DNA of 10,930 bases from Coriobacteriaceae bacterium (GCA_902364975.1 CABJFQ010000024.1:1-10930), one strand, 5' to 3'. Positions 1 to 7,163 are shown, counted from the stretch's first letter. The notes: a model not told the origin generated them from the letters alone. Made by a program: numbers and translations.

Positions 1-257
1 TCGGCGCGGGCGCCGGGGACCTGGTCGAACACCTCGGCGACGAGGTTCTCGAGATAGAGGACCTCCACGCCCTGGTCCCTCAGGATCTGGGCGAAGGTGT
101 CGTGCTCCTGCTGCGCGACCTCAAGGAACGGGACGTCGTCGAACAGGAGTCGCTCGAGCTCGTCGGGCGGCAGGTTGAGGAGCTCGTCGCCGGGACGGTG
201 CAGGCAGACCTTCCTGAGCTTGCCGATCTCGGAAGGCACGTGCAGACCTTTCGTCAT
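1..257 (-). CDS. arcA: Arginine deiminase, N-terminal part (runs off the left edge)
   Basis: Reading leftward from the ATG at 257, the visible 85 residues carry the N-terminal signature of arginine deiminase: [18 protein letters not shown], then [39 protein letters not shown] and [10 protein letters not shown]. The enzyme hydrolyses L-arginine to citrulline and ammonia in the cytoplasm, the first step of the arginine deiminase pathway, which gives ATP through carbamoyl phosphate. Only about a fifth of a typical 400-410 residue protein is present; the catalytic His/Glu and C-terminal Cys lie outside the window. The start is supported because family members begin a few residues before the HVxSEIGKL block. 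The Shine-Dalgarno match AGGAGG (260-265) ends only two bases from the ATG, unusually tight. The gene diverges from ppk1 across about 550 bases of non-coding DNA. Confidence 0.95.
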   Translation of the reverse strand, partial: MTKGLHVPSEIGKLRKVCLHRPGDELLNLPPDELERLLFDDVPFLEVAQQEHDTFAQILRDQGVEVLYLENLVAEVFDQVPGARA

Positions 258-273
258 GGCCTCCTACCTTTCT

Positions 274-322
274 TTCGGGCCTTTCGGCCGAATCTATCAG
301 CGCCCTTCCGTAACGGGCGCTG
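274..322 (-). promoter_or_regulatory. Two consecutive hairpins in the arcA leader
   Basis: In the minus-strand transcript the first hairpin is a perfect 8-bp stem, CAGCGCCC pairing with GGGCGCTG (315-322 with 298-305), with a 9-base loop. The second (274-292) is GGCC-GAAA-GGCC, a GNRA-type tetraloop, with its stem extended by TTC/GAA across one bulged base. It ends about nine bases upstream of the AGGAGG ribosome binding site. Neither is followed by a U-tract, so they look like leader structures and not terminators. A role in mRNA stability or translation control is inference. Confidence 0.55.
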
Positions 323-338
323 CTTGCTGACAGCTCTA

Positions 339-367
339 GTTATATCCAAATTCCACCCGCAATTCCA
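339..367 (-). promoter_or_regulatory. Candidate arcA promoter
   Basis: On the minus strand, TATAAC (339-344, five of six matches to TATAAT) lies 17 bases downstream of TGGAAT (362-367, three of six to TTGACA). This would start transcription near 332 and give a leader of about 75 bases holding the two hairpins. The weak -35 suggests activator dependence, and a dyad symmetry lies just upstream. Confidence 0.4.
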
Positions 368-392
368 CCTCGCCCCCGAACGGTCAACAAAG

Positions 393-413
393 TGCGATGA
401 ACGGTATATCGCA
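393..413. promoter_or_regulatory. Candidate operator: TGCGAT-N9-ATCGCA
   Basis: This is a perfect 6-bp inverted repeat with a 9-base spacer. Its centre lies about 71 bases upstream of the proposed arcA transcription start, a position typical of upstream activators. It does not match the CRP/FNR, ArgR or Pho box consensus as I know them, so the binding protein is unknown. It could be chance. Confidence 0.3.
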
Positions 414-523
414 TGTGATTACCCCATAATGCACTTCGGCGCTCTAAAGTAACTTTTCTAAGGTAAACGCTCTTTTTTCTTAAAAATCATTCGCAATTAC
501 AACTCCAATCTTTCGATTAAGAA

Positions 524-553
524 TTGCATATCTAAAACGGTTTTATGTATATA
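524..553 (+). promoter_or_regulatory. Possible ppk1 promoter with an internal palindrome
   Basis: TTGCAT (524-529) is separated by 18 bases from TATATA (548-553). The spacer contains TAAAAC-G-GTTTTA (533-545), a perfect 13-bp palindrome with the AAANCGNTTT layout seen in many LacI-family operators. If used, it would give a ppk1 leader of about 245 bases. The -35 is poor (three of six), and the AT-richness of this stretch raises the chance of false matches. Confidence 0.25.
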
Positions 554-780
554 AATGACGCTTGTTCGTGTTTCTGTCTGTATTCGATGATATTCAGCTA
601 CCTATCATTCTTATTCACACATACTCACCAGTTGAGTGAGGATATAGACCGTTTTTCACAACGCGAAGGGCGTCAGCTCTATGGCTTGTCAGCGTAAGAA
701 GTAGGTAAAGATACCGTTCACGCGATACGTCCGTGCCAGCGGTCAACTAAATTGAGACAATAGAATAGAGTTAGGCTATC

Positions 781-795
781 GTCCCCTGCGGGGAC
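781..795 (+). promoter_or_regulatory. Perfect hairpin directly upstream of ppk1
   Basis: GTCCCC-TGC-GGGGAC forms a 6-bp all-paired stem with a 3-base loop, ending 11 bases before the first ATG of ppk1. There is no U-tract. The GGGGA in its 3' arm is the only purine-rich stretch near a Shine-Dalgarno position, so folding could limit initiation. That role is inference. Confidence 0.4.
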
Positions 796-806
796 TGAAC
801 GGACAG

Positions 807-3248
807 ATGCATATGCCGAGCAAAATCGAAAAGAAGCAAGCCGCCGCAAAGCTACGCAAGCCGCCGCGCGACTTCTCGTACACGCAAAACCGAGAGCTTA
901 GCTGGCTGCGCTTTGACAACCGCGTGCTTGACGAGGCCTTCGACGAGACCGTCCCGCTGTTTGAGCGCCTCAAGTTCGTGTCAATCTTCGAGTCCAACCT
1001 CGACGAGTTTCTCATGGTGCGCGTGGGCGGCCTGTCCGACCTGGCAGAGCTCAAAAAACAGCCTGTCGATAACAAGAGTAATATGACCGCCTCTGAACAG
1101 GTCGATGCCGTCATGGCAGAGCTGCCCGGGCTCCTTACCCGCTGGGAGACCATCTTCAAGAGCATCGAAGGCAAGCTCGACGCCCTGGGCGTTCACCGCG
1201 CTCGCATCGACTCGCTTACGCCCGAGGAACGCACCTTTGTCACCCGCTACTTCCAGGCCTACGTGTCGCCGGTCATCTCGCCGTTGGTCATTGACCCGCG
1301 CCACCCCTTCCCCAACCTGCGCAACGGCGCACTCTATCTAGCTTGCGGACTGGACGGTGTCACGGACGAGGAGAGCCTGCTGGGCCTTATCGAGATTCCC
1401 GCCTCGATGAACCGCGTGGTCGAGATCCCCTCGCCCGCCGGCACCTACTCCTACATCTTGCTCGAGGACGTCATTCTCGCCTGCCTGGACAGCTGCTTTG
1501 GCTCCTATAAGCCGCTCGACCGCGCTCTGATCCGCGTCACCCGCAATGCCGATATCGACCCGGACGGCGAGGGCGTCGAGGAGGAAGAGGATTACCGCCA
1601 GCACATGAAGCGCATCCTCAAAAAGCGTTTGCGCCTGCAGCCGGTGGTGCTTGCCGTCTCCGGTTCGCTCGAGAAGGCGACGCTCAAGACCATCCGCAAA
1701 GCGCTCGAGCTTTCGCGCCGCTCGGTTTTTACCTGCGATATCCCACTCGACCTGGGCTACGTCTTTGGCATCGAGGGCAAAATTCCCGAGCACCTGCGCA
1801 ACGAGCTCCTCTTTACGCCGTTTAAGCCGCAGCCCAACCCCACCATCGACATGTCCCGCTCCATTCGTGAGCAGGTGCTGCAGGGCGACAAGTTGCTCTT
1901 TTACCCCTACGAGGCCATGAATCCGTTCCTGGACCTGGTACACGAGGCCGCATACGACCCCGAGTGCATCTCGCTACGCATCACGCTCTACCGCGTGGCC
2001 AAGCAGAGCCGCCTGTGCGAGTCGTTGATCGATGCCGCCGAGAACGGCAAAGAGGTCACGGTGCTCATGGAGCTCCGCGCGCGCTTTGACGAGCAAAATA
2101 ACATCGAGTGGGCAGAGCGTCTGGAAGAAGCGGGCTGCACCGTCATCTATGGCTCCGAGGGTTTTAAATGCCACTCAAAGATCTGCCAGCTCACCTATCG
2201 CGAGGGCATGGCGCTAACGCGCCTGACGCTGCTGGGCACCGGTAACTTTAACGAGAAGACGGCCAAGCTCTACAGCGATTTTATGCTCATGACCGCCCAC
2301 CCCGGCATCGGCGAGGACGCCAACCTGTTCTTCCGCAACCTGTCGCTGGGCAACCTGCGCGGCGACTACCGCTTCCTGGGTGTGGCGCCCGTCGGACTGA
2401 AACCGCTCATCATGCGCGGGCTTGACCGCGAGATCCAGCGCGCCCTTGCCGGCGAGCCCGCCCGCGTGTTCTTTAAGCTCAACTCGCTGACCGACCGCGA
2501 GGTTATCGACAAGATCGCCGAGGCATCGTGTGCCGGCGTGCGCGTAGACATGATCATCCGCGGTATCTCGTGCCTCAAGCCCGGTGTTCCGGGCAAGACC
2601 GAGAACGTGCATGTCCGCTCCATCGTCGGACGCTTTTTGGAGCACGCGCGCGTCTATGCTTTCGGCGTGGACTCGGACATGATTTACCTGAGCTCGGCAG
2701 ACATGATGACGCGCAACACCGAGCACCGCGTGGAGATCGCCTTCCCCGTGCTCGACCCCACCTGCCGCGCGCTGGTGCACGAGTACATGGGCGTGCAACT
2801 GCGCGACAACGTGAAGGCACGTAGCCTGACGAGCGACGGCACCTGGGTTCCCGTAGAGCGAAAAGAGGGTGAGAAGCCCTTTAACTCGCAGGAGTTCCTG
2901 TTGGAGCGCGCTTATCGCAACGCCGAGTCCGCAGCCGTGGCTTCGGAGCCCGTCGCCAAAGCAAAACCGGAACCCGCACCTGTTCTGGGCCCCAAGCCCG
3001 AGCCACAGCCGGCAGCCCCTAAGGTACAGAAGGTCCAGGCGACCGTCATCGAGCCCGACCTGGAGCCCGAGCCTGCACCCCAGCCTCAGCCGCAGACCGC
3101 CAAGCCCGCGCCCCAGGCAAGCGCCCGCCGCGAGAAACCCGCCGGCAAGACCAAAGCCATCGAGCGCCATCGCCCCGGTCGCGTGCGCATGGGCTTGGGC
3201 CTAATCGGCCTAGGACTCAAGACGCTCATTACCGGCAAGACGAAATAG
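807..3248 (+). CDS. ppk1: Polyphosphate kinase 1 with a Pro/Glu-rich C-terminal extension
   Basis: Ppk1 reversibly polymerises the ATP gamma-phosphate into inorganic polyphosphate. In the 813 residues the N domain is seen in NRELSWLRFDNRVLDEA (28-44) and LKFVSIFESNLDEFLMVRVG (55-74). The catalytic half has the phospho-histidine in FKCHSKICQL (His456), followed by GTGNFNEKTAKLYSDF (477-492), and the second active-site histidine in FLEHARVYAFG (His613). An acidic insert (about 251-262) interrupts the head domain. The fold should end near residue 700; normal family members have about 690-730 residues. The remaining 110 or so residues are low-complexity, rich in Pro, Glu, Lys and Gln (712-772), ending in a basic, Gly/Leu-rich segment (788-813). 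Two ATGs lie close together (807 and 813); the ribosome binding site is weak for both, and 807 is used here. A terminator follows, so the gene is probably monocistronic. Confidence 0.96.
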   Translation: MHMPSKIEKKQAAAKLRKPPRDFSYTQNRELSWLRFDNRVLDEAFDETVPLFERLKFVSIFESNLDEFLMVRVGGLSDLAELKKQPVDNKSNMTASEQVDAVMAELPGLLTRWETIFKSIEGKLDALGVHRARIDSLTPEERTFVTRYFQAYVSPVISPLVIDPRHPFPNLRNGALYLACGLDGVTDEESLLGLIEIPASMNRVVEIPSPAGTYSYILLEDVILACLDSCFGSYKPLDRALIRVTRNADIDPDGEGVEEEEDYRQHMKRILKKRLRLQPVVLAVSGSLEKATLKTIRKALELSRRSVFTCDIPLDLGYVFGIEGKIPEHLRNELLFTPFKPQPNPTIDMSRSIREQVLQGDKLLFYPYEAMNPFLDLVHEAAYDPECISLRITLYRVAKQSRLCESLIDAAENGKEVTVLMELRARFDEQNNIEWAERLEEAGCTVIYGSEGFKCHSKICQLTYREGMALTRLTLLGTGNFNEKTAKLYSDFMLMTAHPGIGEDANLFFRNLSLGNLRGDYRFLGVAPVGLKPLIMRGLDREIQRALAGEPARVFFKLNSLTDREVIDKIAEASCAGVRVDMIIRGISCLKPGVPGKTENVHVRSIVGRFLEHARVYAFGVDSDMIYLSSADMMTRNTEHRVEIAFPVLDPTCRALVHEYMGVQLRDNVKARSLTSDGTWVPVERKEGEKPFNSQEFLLERAYRNAESAAVASEPVAKAKPEPAPVLGPKPEPQPAAPKVQKVQATVIEPDLEPEPAPQPQPQTAKPAPQASARREKPAGKTKAIERHRPGRVRMGLGLIGLGLKTLITGKTK

Positions 3249-3258
3249 TCGTTTGTAG

Positions 3259-3302
3259 AAGCGCCCCGCATTTGAGGAAAGCCTCGGATGCGGGGCGCTT
3301 TT
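3259..3302 (+). terminator. Intrinsic terminator after ppk1
   Basis: A perfect 13-bp stem (3259-3271 with 3288-3300) encloses a small nested GAGG-AAAG-CCTC helix and runs into TTTT. It starts 10 bases after the ppk1 stop. It overlaps the TTG-initiated upstream extension of the next reading frame, which argues that the extension is not translated. Confidence 0.9.
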
Positions 3303-3349
3303 CCCTGCTACCATGGTTGCGGACAACAACGCGAATGACGGGCAGGAAT

Positions 3350-4663
3350 ATGAAGCTCACCATAGAATCGATGACGTATGGCGCCGATGGTCTGGCGCAT
3401 GCCGATAACGGCAAAGCCGTATTTGTGCAGGGCGCCGTGGCGGGCGACACCGTCGAGGCCGAGATCGTGCAGGACGGCAAATCGTTTATGCGCGCCCGCG
3501 CCACCGAGATTCTGGAGCCGAGCCCCGATCGAATTCAGCCTCCCTGCCCCTTCGTGGGCATCTGCGGTGGCTGCTCGTGGGGCAACCTCTCACGCACCGC
3601 TCAGCTTGCCGCCAAGGAGCAAAACCTGCGCTCCACGCTCGAGCGCATCGGCAAGTTCACCCCTGAGCAAGTCGACGAGCTGGTGCAGCCCATCCGCCAC
3701 ACCAAGGACGATTGGGGCTACCGCAATAAAATTGAGCTCGAACCGACCGTTGTAAACGGCCGCGTGCGTCTTGGCATGCACGGCGTCGATCCCAGCAAGA
3801 TTGTGACCGTCGATTCGTGCCCGTTGTTCGACAAACGCTTCCCCAAGGCACTCAAATCGGTTGTCGGCGCGCTCAATTATCTGAGCGGCAGCCACGACCT
3901 GGGCTTGGAGCGCGTGGGCATTCGCGCCTCGCGCCGCACCAAGGCACTCGAGGTGGCGCTCTGGACGCCTACGGGCTCTTTCCCGCGCTCACAGGTCTCG
4001 CGCGTGCTGGCAGACGCCGCACACCCCACGAGCATAGTGCGCGTTATGAGCAAGGGTGAAAAGAAGGCCCGCCGTGTCTCCAAGGTCGAGATGCTCGCCG
4101 GAGAGGGCTCGTGGACCGAGAACATCGCTGACGGCCAGATGCGCTTGTCTGCCCCGTCTTTTTTCCAGGTCAACACCAAGGGTGCCGAGATTTTGATCGA
4201 CCTTGTCATGGAAGCGCTCGACCCGCAGGAAGACGAGCTTGCCGTGGACCTGTACTGCGGTGCCGGCACCTTTACCCTGCCGCTCGCCCGCCGCTGCGAC
4301 TTTGTCGCCGCCGTCGAGGCCTACGGCCCCGCCGTGCGCGACCTGCGCCGTAATCTGGAGATCAACAAGCTTGATAACGTCGACGTCATTGGCGGAGACG
4401 CGGTGCGCGAGTTCCCCGACCAGGATGCCGACGTCTTGGTGGTCGACCCGCCGCGCGCAGGCCTCGCCCCCGAAGCGATCGACCTTATCGCCAGCACGAG
4501 TGCTCGCGATGTCGCCTACGTGAGCTGCGACCCGGCCACCCTGGCACGCGATCTCAAACGCTTTGTCGAAGAAGGCACCTTCTCCCCCGTAAAGATCACG
4601 CCAGTTGACCTGTTCCCGCAAACCTTCCACTGCGAAACCGTCGTCCACCTCAAGCGCAACTAG
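3350..4663 (+). CDS. rlmD: 23S rRNA (uracil-5-)-methyltransferase, RlmD/RumA type
   Basis: This is a SAM-dependent methyltransferase that makes 5-methyluridine in 23S rRNA (U1939 in E. coli for RlmD; Gram-positive RlmCD also does U747). With the start at 3350 it has 437 residues. The order is an N-terminal TRAM domain (about 1-58), three of four iron-sulfur cysteines in CPFVGICGGC (Cys66, Cys72, Cys75) and the fourth in DSCPLF (Cys157), SFFQVN (270-275), the SAM-binding loop VDLYCGAGTFTLPLA (299-313), VVDPPRAGL (364-372), the catalytic cysteine in YVSCDPATLARDL (Cys393), and the C-terminal FPQTFHCETVVHL with its conserved Glu429. The ATG at 3350 is chosen because the TRAM domain starts there, AGGA lies just upstream, and the 26-codon TTG extension runs through the ppk1 terminator. 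Which uridine is modified cannot be told from sequence. Confidence 0.93.
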   Translation: MKLTIESMTYGADGLAHADNGKAVFVQGAVAGDTVEAEIVQDGKSFMRARATEILEPSPDRIQPPCPFVGICGGCSWGNLSRTAQLAAKEQNLRSTLERIGKFTPEQVDELVQPIRHTKDDWGYRNKIELEPTVVNGRVRLGMHGVDPSKIVTVDSCPLFDKRFPKALKSVVGALNYLSGSHDLGLERVGIRASRRTKALEVALWTPTGSFPRSQVSRVLADAAHPTSIVRVMSKGEKKARRVSKVEMLAGEGSWTENIADGQMRLSAPSFFQVNTKGAEILIDLVMEALDPQEDELAVDLYCGAGTFTLPLARRCDFVAAVEAYGPAVRDLRRNLEINKLDNVDVIGGDAVREFPDQDADVLVVDPPRAGLAPEAIDLIASTSARDVAYVSCDPATLARDLKRFVEEGTFSPVKITPVDLFPQTFHCETVVHLKRN

Positions 4664-4704
4664 CCACTTAATCATTGCTCAGAAAAATCATTGGGAAATC
4701 GAGC

Positions 4705-4733
4705 GTGGCAAGCGGAGGTCTTCGGGGTATAAG
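4705..4733 (+). promoter_or_regulatory. Sigma-70-type promoter for the DJ-1/maf unit
   Basis: GTGGCA (4705-4710, four of six) and TATAAG (4728-4733, five of six) are separated by exactly 17 bases, placing the start near 4740, about 30 bases before the DJ-1 ATG. No terminator is visible between rlmD and this promoter, so readthrough from rlmD is also possible. A direct repeat AATCATTG (4670-4677 and 4686-4693) lies just upstream. Confidence 0.6.
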
Positions 4734-4769
4734 ACGGCTAATTGTATGCCGCCTATGAAAGGAACCCTC

Positions 4770-5312
4770 ATGCCCAGCGTTGCCGTTCTCGCCGCCGATG
4801 GCTTTGAAACTATTGAATGCTTGACCATGGTCGATGTCATGCGTCGCGGCGGCGTGCGTGCCACGCTCGTCTCGATCATGCCCACGCGCGAGGTCGTAAG
4901 CTCGCTGCAGATCCCCGTGACCTGCGATGCGCTCTTTGATGAAATCGACTTTGACGAGTACGACTGCGTCGTGCTGCCCGGCGGCCTACCCGGCGCCACC
5001 AACCTGCGCGCCGATCAGCGCGTCTGCGACGTGGTCCGCGAGTTCGCCGCGACCAATCACGTCGCCGCCATCTGCGCCGCCCCGTTTATCCTGGGCGAGC
5101 TCGACCTGCTCGAGGGGCGCCACGCCACGTGCTTCCCTGGCTTTGAGAAATGCTTCCCCGAAGGCGCCTATACCGGCGAGAAGGTTACGCAAGACGGCAA
5201 CATCATCACCGCCAGCGGCATGGCCCAGTCGCTCCCCTTTGCGCTCGAGCTGCTGCGCACGCTCGCTGGCGACAAGGCCGTCGAGAAGGTCGCCGAGGGC
5301 ATTCAGCTATGA
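4770..5312 (+). CDS. DJ-1/PfpI superfamily protein
   Basis: The 180 residues form a single DJ-1/PfpI domain, the usual length for this family. Visible hallmarks are SVAVLAADGFETIE with the conserved Glu16 (equivalent to Glu18 of human DJ-1), VVLPGGLPGATNLR (67-80), and the nucleophile elbow AAICAAP with Cys102. The pair Glu/Cys makes a redox-sensitive cysteine site. Family members are reported as glyoxalase III, protein/nucleotide deglycase or oxidative-stress chaperone; the activity here cannot be assigned. AAAGGAA (4758-4764) supports the ATG at 4770; another in-frame ATG at 4755 would place the initiation codon before this site. The stop codon overlaps the maf start (ATGA), so translation of the two is probably coupled. 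Confidence 0.92.
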   Translation: MPSVAVLAADGFETIECLTMVDVMRRGGVRATLVSIMPTREVVSSLQIPVTCDALFDEIDFDEYDCVVLPGGLPGATNLRADQRVCDVVREFAATNHVAAICAAPFILGELDLLEGRHATCFPGFEKCFPEGAYTGEKVTQDGNIITASGMAQSLPFALELLRTLAGDKAVEKVAEGIQL

Positions 5313-5890
5313 TTTTGGCTTCGCAATCACCGCGCCGCATCGAGTTGATGCGCGAGGCGGGCTATACCATTCGCATCATTCCTGCCGATATCGACGAAAC
5401 GCCGTTTGATGGCGAGGCCCCGCTTACGCTCGTTGAACGCTTAGCACGCGCAAAAGCCGCCGCCGTTGCCGCCGAGCATGCCGAGCCCAATGAGCTGACG
5501 GTCGCGGCCGACACCATCGTCACCTTTGACGGCAAGATTCTGGGCAAGCCGGCAACCGAGGACGAGGCGCGCACCATGCTCCGTGAGCTTTCGGGCCGCA
5601 CGCACCAGGTTGCAACCGGCGTCTGCATCGTTAAGGCAGGCGATACGGCCGCCCCGCATGCCGCCGAAAGCCTATCCTTTGTCGATGTGACCGACGTGAC
5701 GTTCTACGAGCTCAGCGACGAGCAGATCGAGCACTACGTCGCCTCGAGTGAGCCCATGGACAAGGCCGGCGCCTACGGCATTCAGGGCACAGGAGGACGC
5801 ATGCTCGTGCACGATATTTCGGGCGACTTCTATAACGTGGTGGGCCTACCCATCGCCCGCGTCGCGCGCGCGATTCAAAAACTCTCGTAA
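5309..5890 (+). CDS. maf: Maf family nucleoside triphosphate pyrophosphatase
   Basis: The 193-residue protein has the Maf motifs in order: SQSPRR (5-10), DIDETP (27-32), VAADTIV with the likely metal-binding Asp68, GKILGKP (75-81), SGRTHQVATGV (95-105), and EPMDKAGAYGIQG (148-160). Maf enzymes hydrolyse non-canonical or excess nucleoside triphosphates to the monophosphate and pyrophosphate. The KAGAYGIQG form with Gln159 resembles the YhdE branch (dTTP, UTP and modified pyrimidines) more than the YceF branch (m7GTP), which is a family-based inference. The ATG overlaps the DJ-1 stop by four bases, and there is no other good start upstream. A hairpin lies just after the stop. Confidence 0.94.
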   Translation: MILASQSPRRIELMREAGYTIRIIPADIDETPFDGEAPLTLVERLARAKAAAVAAEHAEPNELTVAADTIVTFDGKILGKPATEDEARTMLRELSGRTHQVATGVCIVKAGDTAAPHAAESLSFVDVTDVTFYELSDEQIEHYVASSEPMDKAGAYGIQGTGGRMLVHDISGDFYNVVGLPIARVARAIQKLS

Positions 5891-5898
5891 TTGCATCT

Positions 5899-5930
5899 GG
5901 CGCTGGGTATCCCCCGGCGCCTACAATTTT
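5899..5930 (+). terminator. Probable terminator after maf
   Basis: Arms 5899-5907 and 5913-5921 form a 9-bp GC-rich stem with one G-U pair and a 5-base loop, followed by a short, imperfect T-tract (ending in TTTT at 5927-5930). It would end the DJ-1/maf transcript. Just beyond it is an 11-bp palindrome, CGTAC-C-GTACG (5933-5943), in the upstream region of the next gene. Confidence 0.6.
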
Positions 5931-5991
5931 GGCGTACCGTACGGATCCCGACCGGGCACAAGGCGCGGCGGAAAACCGATAGGAGTTAAAC

Positions 5992-6993
5992 ATGGATACA
6001 CTGCTCGAGGCCATTGACGTCTGCGACGTCGATGGCTTTTGCTATGGCAACTATACGGACGAGGAGGCCGGCACCGGTTGCACCGTAATCGTGGCACCCG
6101 AGGGCGCCACCGGCGGCGTTGACGTTCGCGGCGGTGCTCCAGCATCGCGCGAAACCGACCTGCTGCGTCCCGAGAACACCGTCGACAAGGTCCACGCCGT
6201 CTGCCTTTCGGGCGGATCGGCCTTTGGTCTGGAGGCTGCAAGCGGCGTCGCCCGCGAGCTCGAGAGCCGCGGCATCGGCCTTCCCGTCGGCCCCACGCAG
6301 GTGCCTATCGTGTGCTCCAGCTGCATCTTCGACCTCGCCTTTGGCGATCCCACCGTGCGCCCCGACATAGAGGCCGGCATCGCCGCCGTGCGCGAGGCAC
6401 TCGACAACACCCCCACCACGCTCGAACAGGGCAATGTGGGCGCCGGCACCGGCGCTACCGTAGGTAAGCTCATGGGTCCCGCCACCTGCATGAAGGCCGG
6501 CCTTGGCGCTGCTGCCGTGGCGCTCGGCCCTGTCAAGGTGGGCGCTGTGGTCTCGGTCAACGCCTGCGGCAACGTCGTCGACCCGACCACGGGCGAGTGG
6601 GTAGCCGGCATGCGCGCCGCAGCCGATAGCGACCAGATCGTCGACATGGAGCTCGCCGCTTTTGCCGCCGCCGGCTCTATGCAGATGCCGCTCGACCGCA
6701 CCAACACCACTATCAGCTGCATCGTCACCAACGTTGAGCTCACCAAGGCTCAGGCCACCAAGGTCTCCCAGATGGCCGCAGACGCCTATGCACACGCCAT
6801 CCGTCCCACGCACACCACGAACGACGGCGACACCATCTACACCCTCGCCAGCGGCAAGCTAGACGCTCAGACAAGCGCCACCGTTCCCCTAGACCTACTG
6901 GGCATGCTCGCCGTAAGGGCCCTACAGACCGCCATCGTAAACGGAGCCAAAACCGCCAAAACCTCCCACGGCATCCCCGGCGCCGCAAAGTAG
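5992..6993 (+). CDS. P1 family (DmpA/BapA-like) peptidase
   Basis: The 333 residues match the P1 (former S58) family of N-terminal nucleophile aminopeptidases, which process themselves into two chains. Visible blocks are GTGCTVIVAPEGATGGVDVRG (28-48), TVDKVHAVCLSGGSAFGLEA (63-82), NVGAGTGATVGK (148-159), VGAVVSVNACGNVVDP (183-198), and DRTNTTISCIVTN (235-247). In this family the chain is cut before the Ser/Thr of the NTT or NS motif, so the predicted cut is before Thr239, which becomes the nucleophile. A C-terminal TTNDGDTIYTLASG (275-288) matches the usual GDT(I/V)F block. No signal peptide is seen, so the enzyme is likely cytoplasmic. The substrate is unknown; relatives cleave D- or beta-aminopeptides. 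AGGAG (5981-5985) lies six bases before the ATG. Confidence 0.92.
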   Translation: MDTLLEAIDVCDVDGFCYGNYTDEEAGTGCTVIVAPEGATGGVDVRGGAPASRETDLLRPENTVDKVHAVCLSGGSAFGLEAASGVARELESRGIGLPVGPTQVPIVCSSCIFDLAFGDPTVRPDIEAGIAAVREALDNTPTTLEQGNVGAGTGATVGKLMGPATCMKAGLGAAAVALGPVKVGAVVSVNACGNVVDPTTGEWVAGMRAAADSDQIVDMELAAFAAAGSMQMPLDRTNTTISCIVTNVELTKAQATKVSQMAADAYAHAIRPTHTTNDGDTIYTLASGKLDAQTSATVPLDLLGMLAVRALQTAIVNGAKTAKTSHGIPGAAK

Positions 6994-7005
6994 CCTAACC
7001 TGACC

Positions 7006-7130
7006 GGTTGCCCGGTGGGGCTTGGTTATGTTTGCTGCTCTACAGTCCTGGCTCGCACGAAGCGCACATTAAGTGCTCTTCGGCTCGTGCGGAACTCGCG
7101 ACAAACATAACCAAGCTCCACCGGGCAACC
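7006..7130 (-). repeat. Long hairpin element 1 with conserved core
   Basis: The arms 7006-7034 and 7102-7130 form a 29-base inverted repeat with a single difference, which in RNA is a G-U pair, so the whole helix pairs. Read on the minus strand, the core begins three bases inside the arm with CGAGTTCCGCACG (7098 down to 7086). It continues into an apical stem, CGCACGA with TCGTGCG and then GCAC with GTGC around ATTAA on the other strand, and closes with CAGGACTGT (7050 down to 7042) and seven more bases before the second arm. The same two core blocks recur in the element at 7225-7333. No T-tract follows on either strand and no target-site duplication is seen. Confidence 0.8.
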
Positions 7131-7163
7131 TACTCAACAAGATCCCTTTCAGCCCAGGCCCCT

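Larger units (their letters stand above)
258..806. other. Gene-free, AT-rich divergent region between arcA and ppk1
   Basis: No convincing coding sequence lies here; the plus-strand frames entering from the left are shadows of arcA. From about 440 to 780 the DNA is clearly more AT-rich than the flanking genes. It contains a candidate arcA promoter and two leader hairpins near the left end, and several short symmetries: TGCGAT/ATCGCA (393-413), GCAATT/AATTGC (493-498 and 522-527), a 13-bp palindrome (533-545), CTCAC/GTGAG (626-640), GGTA/TACC (703-714), a direct repeat GTCAGC (672 and 688), and a perfect hairpin just before ppk1 (781-795). I recognise no known riboswitch, tRNA or sRNA in it. 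Confidence 0.8.

Noticed and set aside
97..452. Two overlapping plus-strand frames at the left end
   Set aside because: They are antisense to arcA and continue into the non-coding leader; no ribosome binding site or family features.
752..780. TTGAGA followed by GCTATC as the ppk1 promoter
   Set aside because: The -10 matches only two of six bases at 17 spacing; too weak to list.
2214..3170. 318-residue minus-strand open frame
   Set aside because: It lies wholly antisense to ppk1, is Leu/Gly/His-rich low complexity, and has no recognisable domain; a high-GC shadow.
3272..3349. TTG-initiated N-terminal extension of the rRNA methyltransferase
   Set aside because: It would start inside the ppk1 terminator, adds 26 residues before the TRAM domain, and the ATG at 3350 has a better ribosome binding site.
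7006..7130. Reading element 1 as a classical intrinsic terminator or as a MITE
   Set aside because: There is no T-tract on either strand and no target-site duplication, and the sister element has unrelated outer arms while sharing the core.
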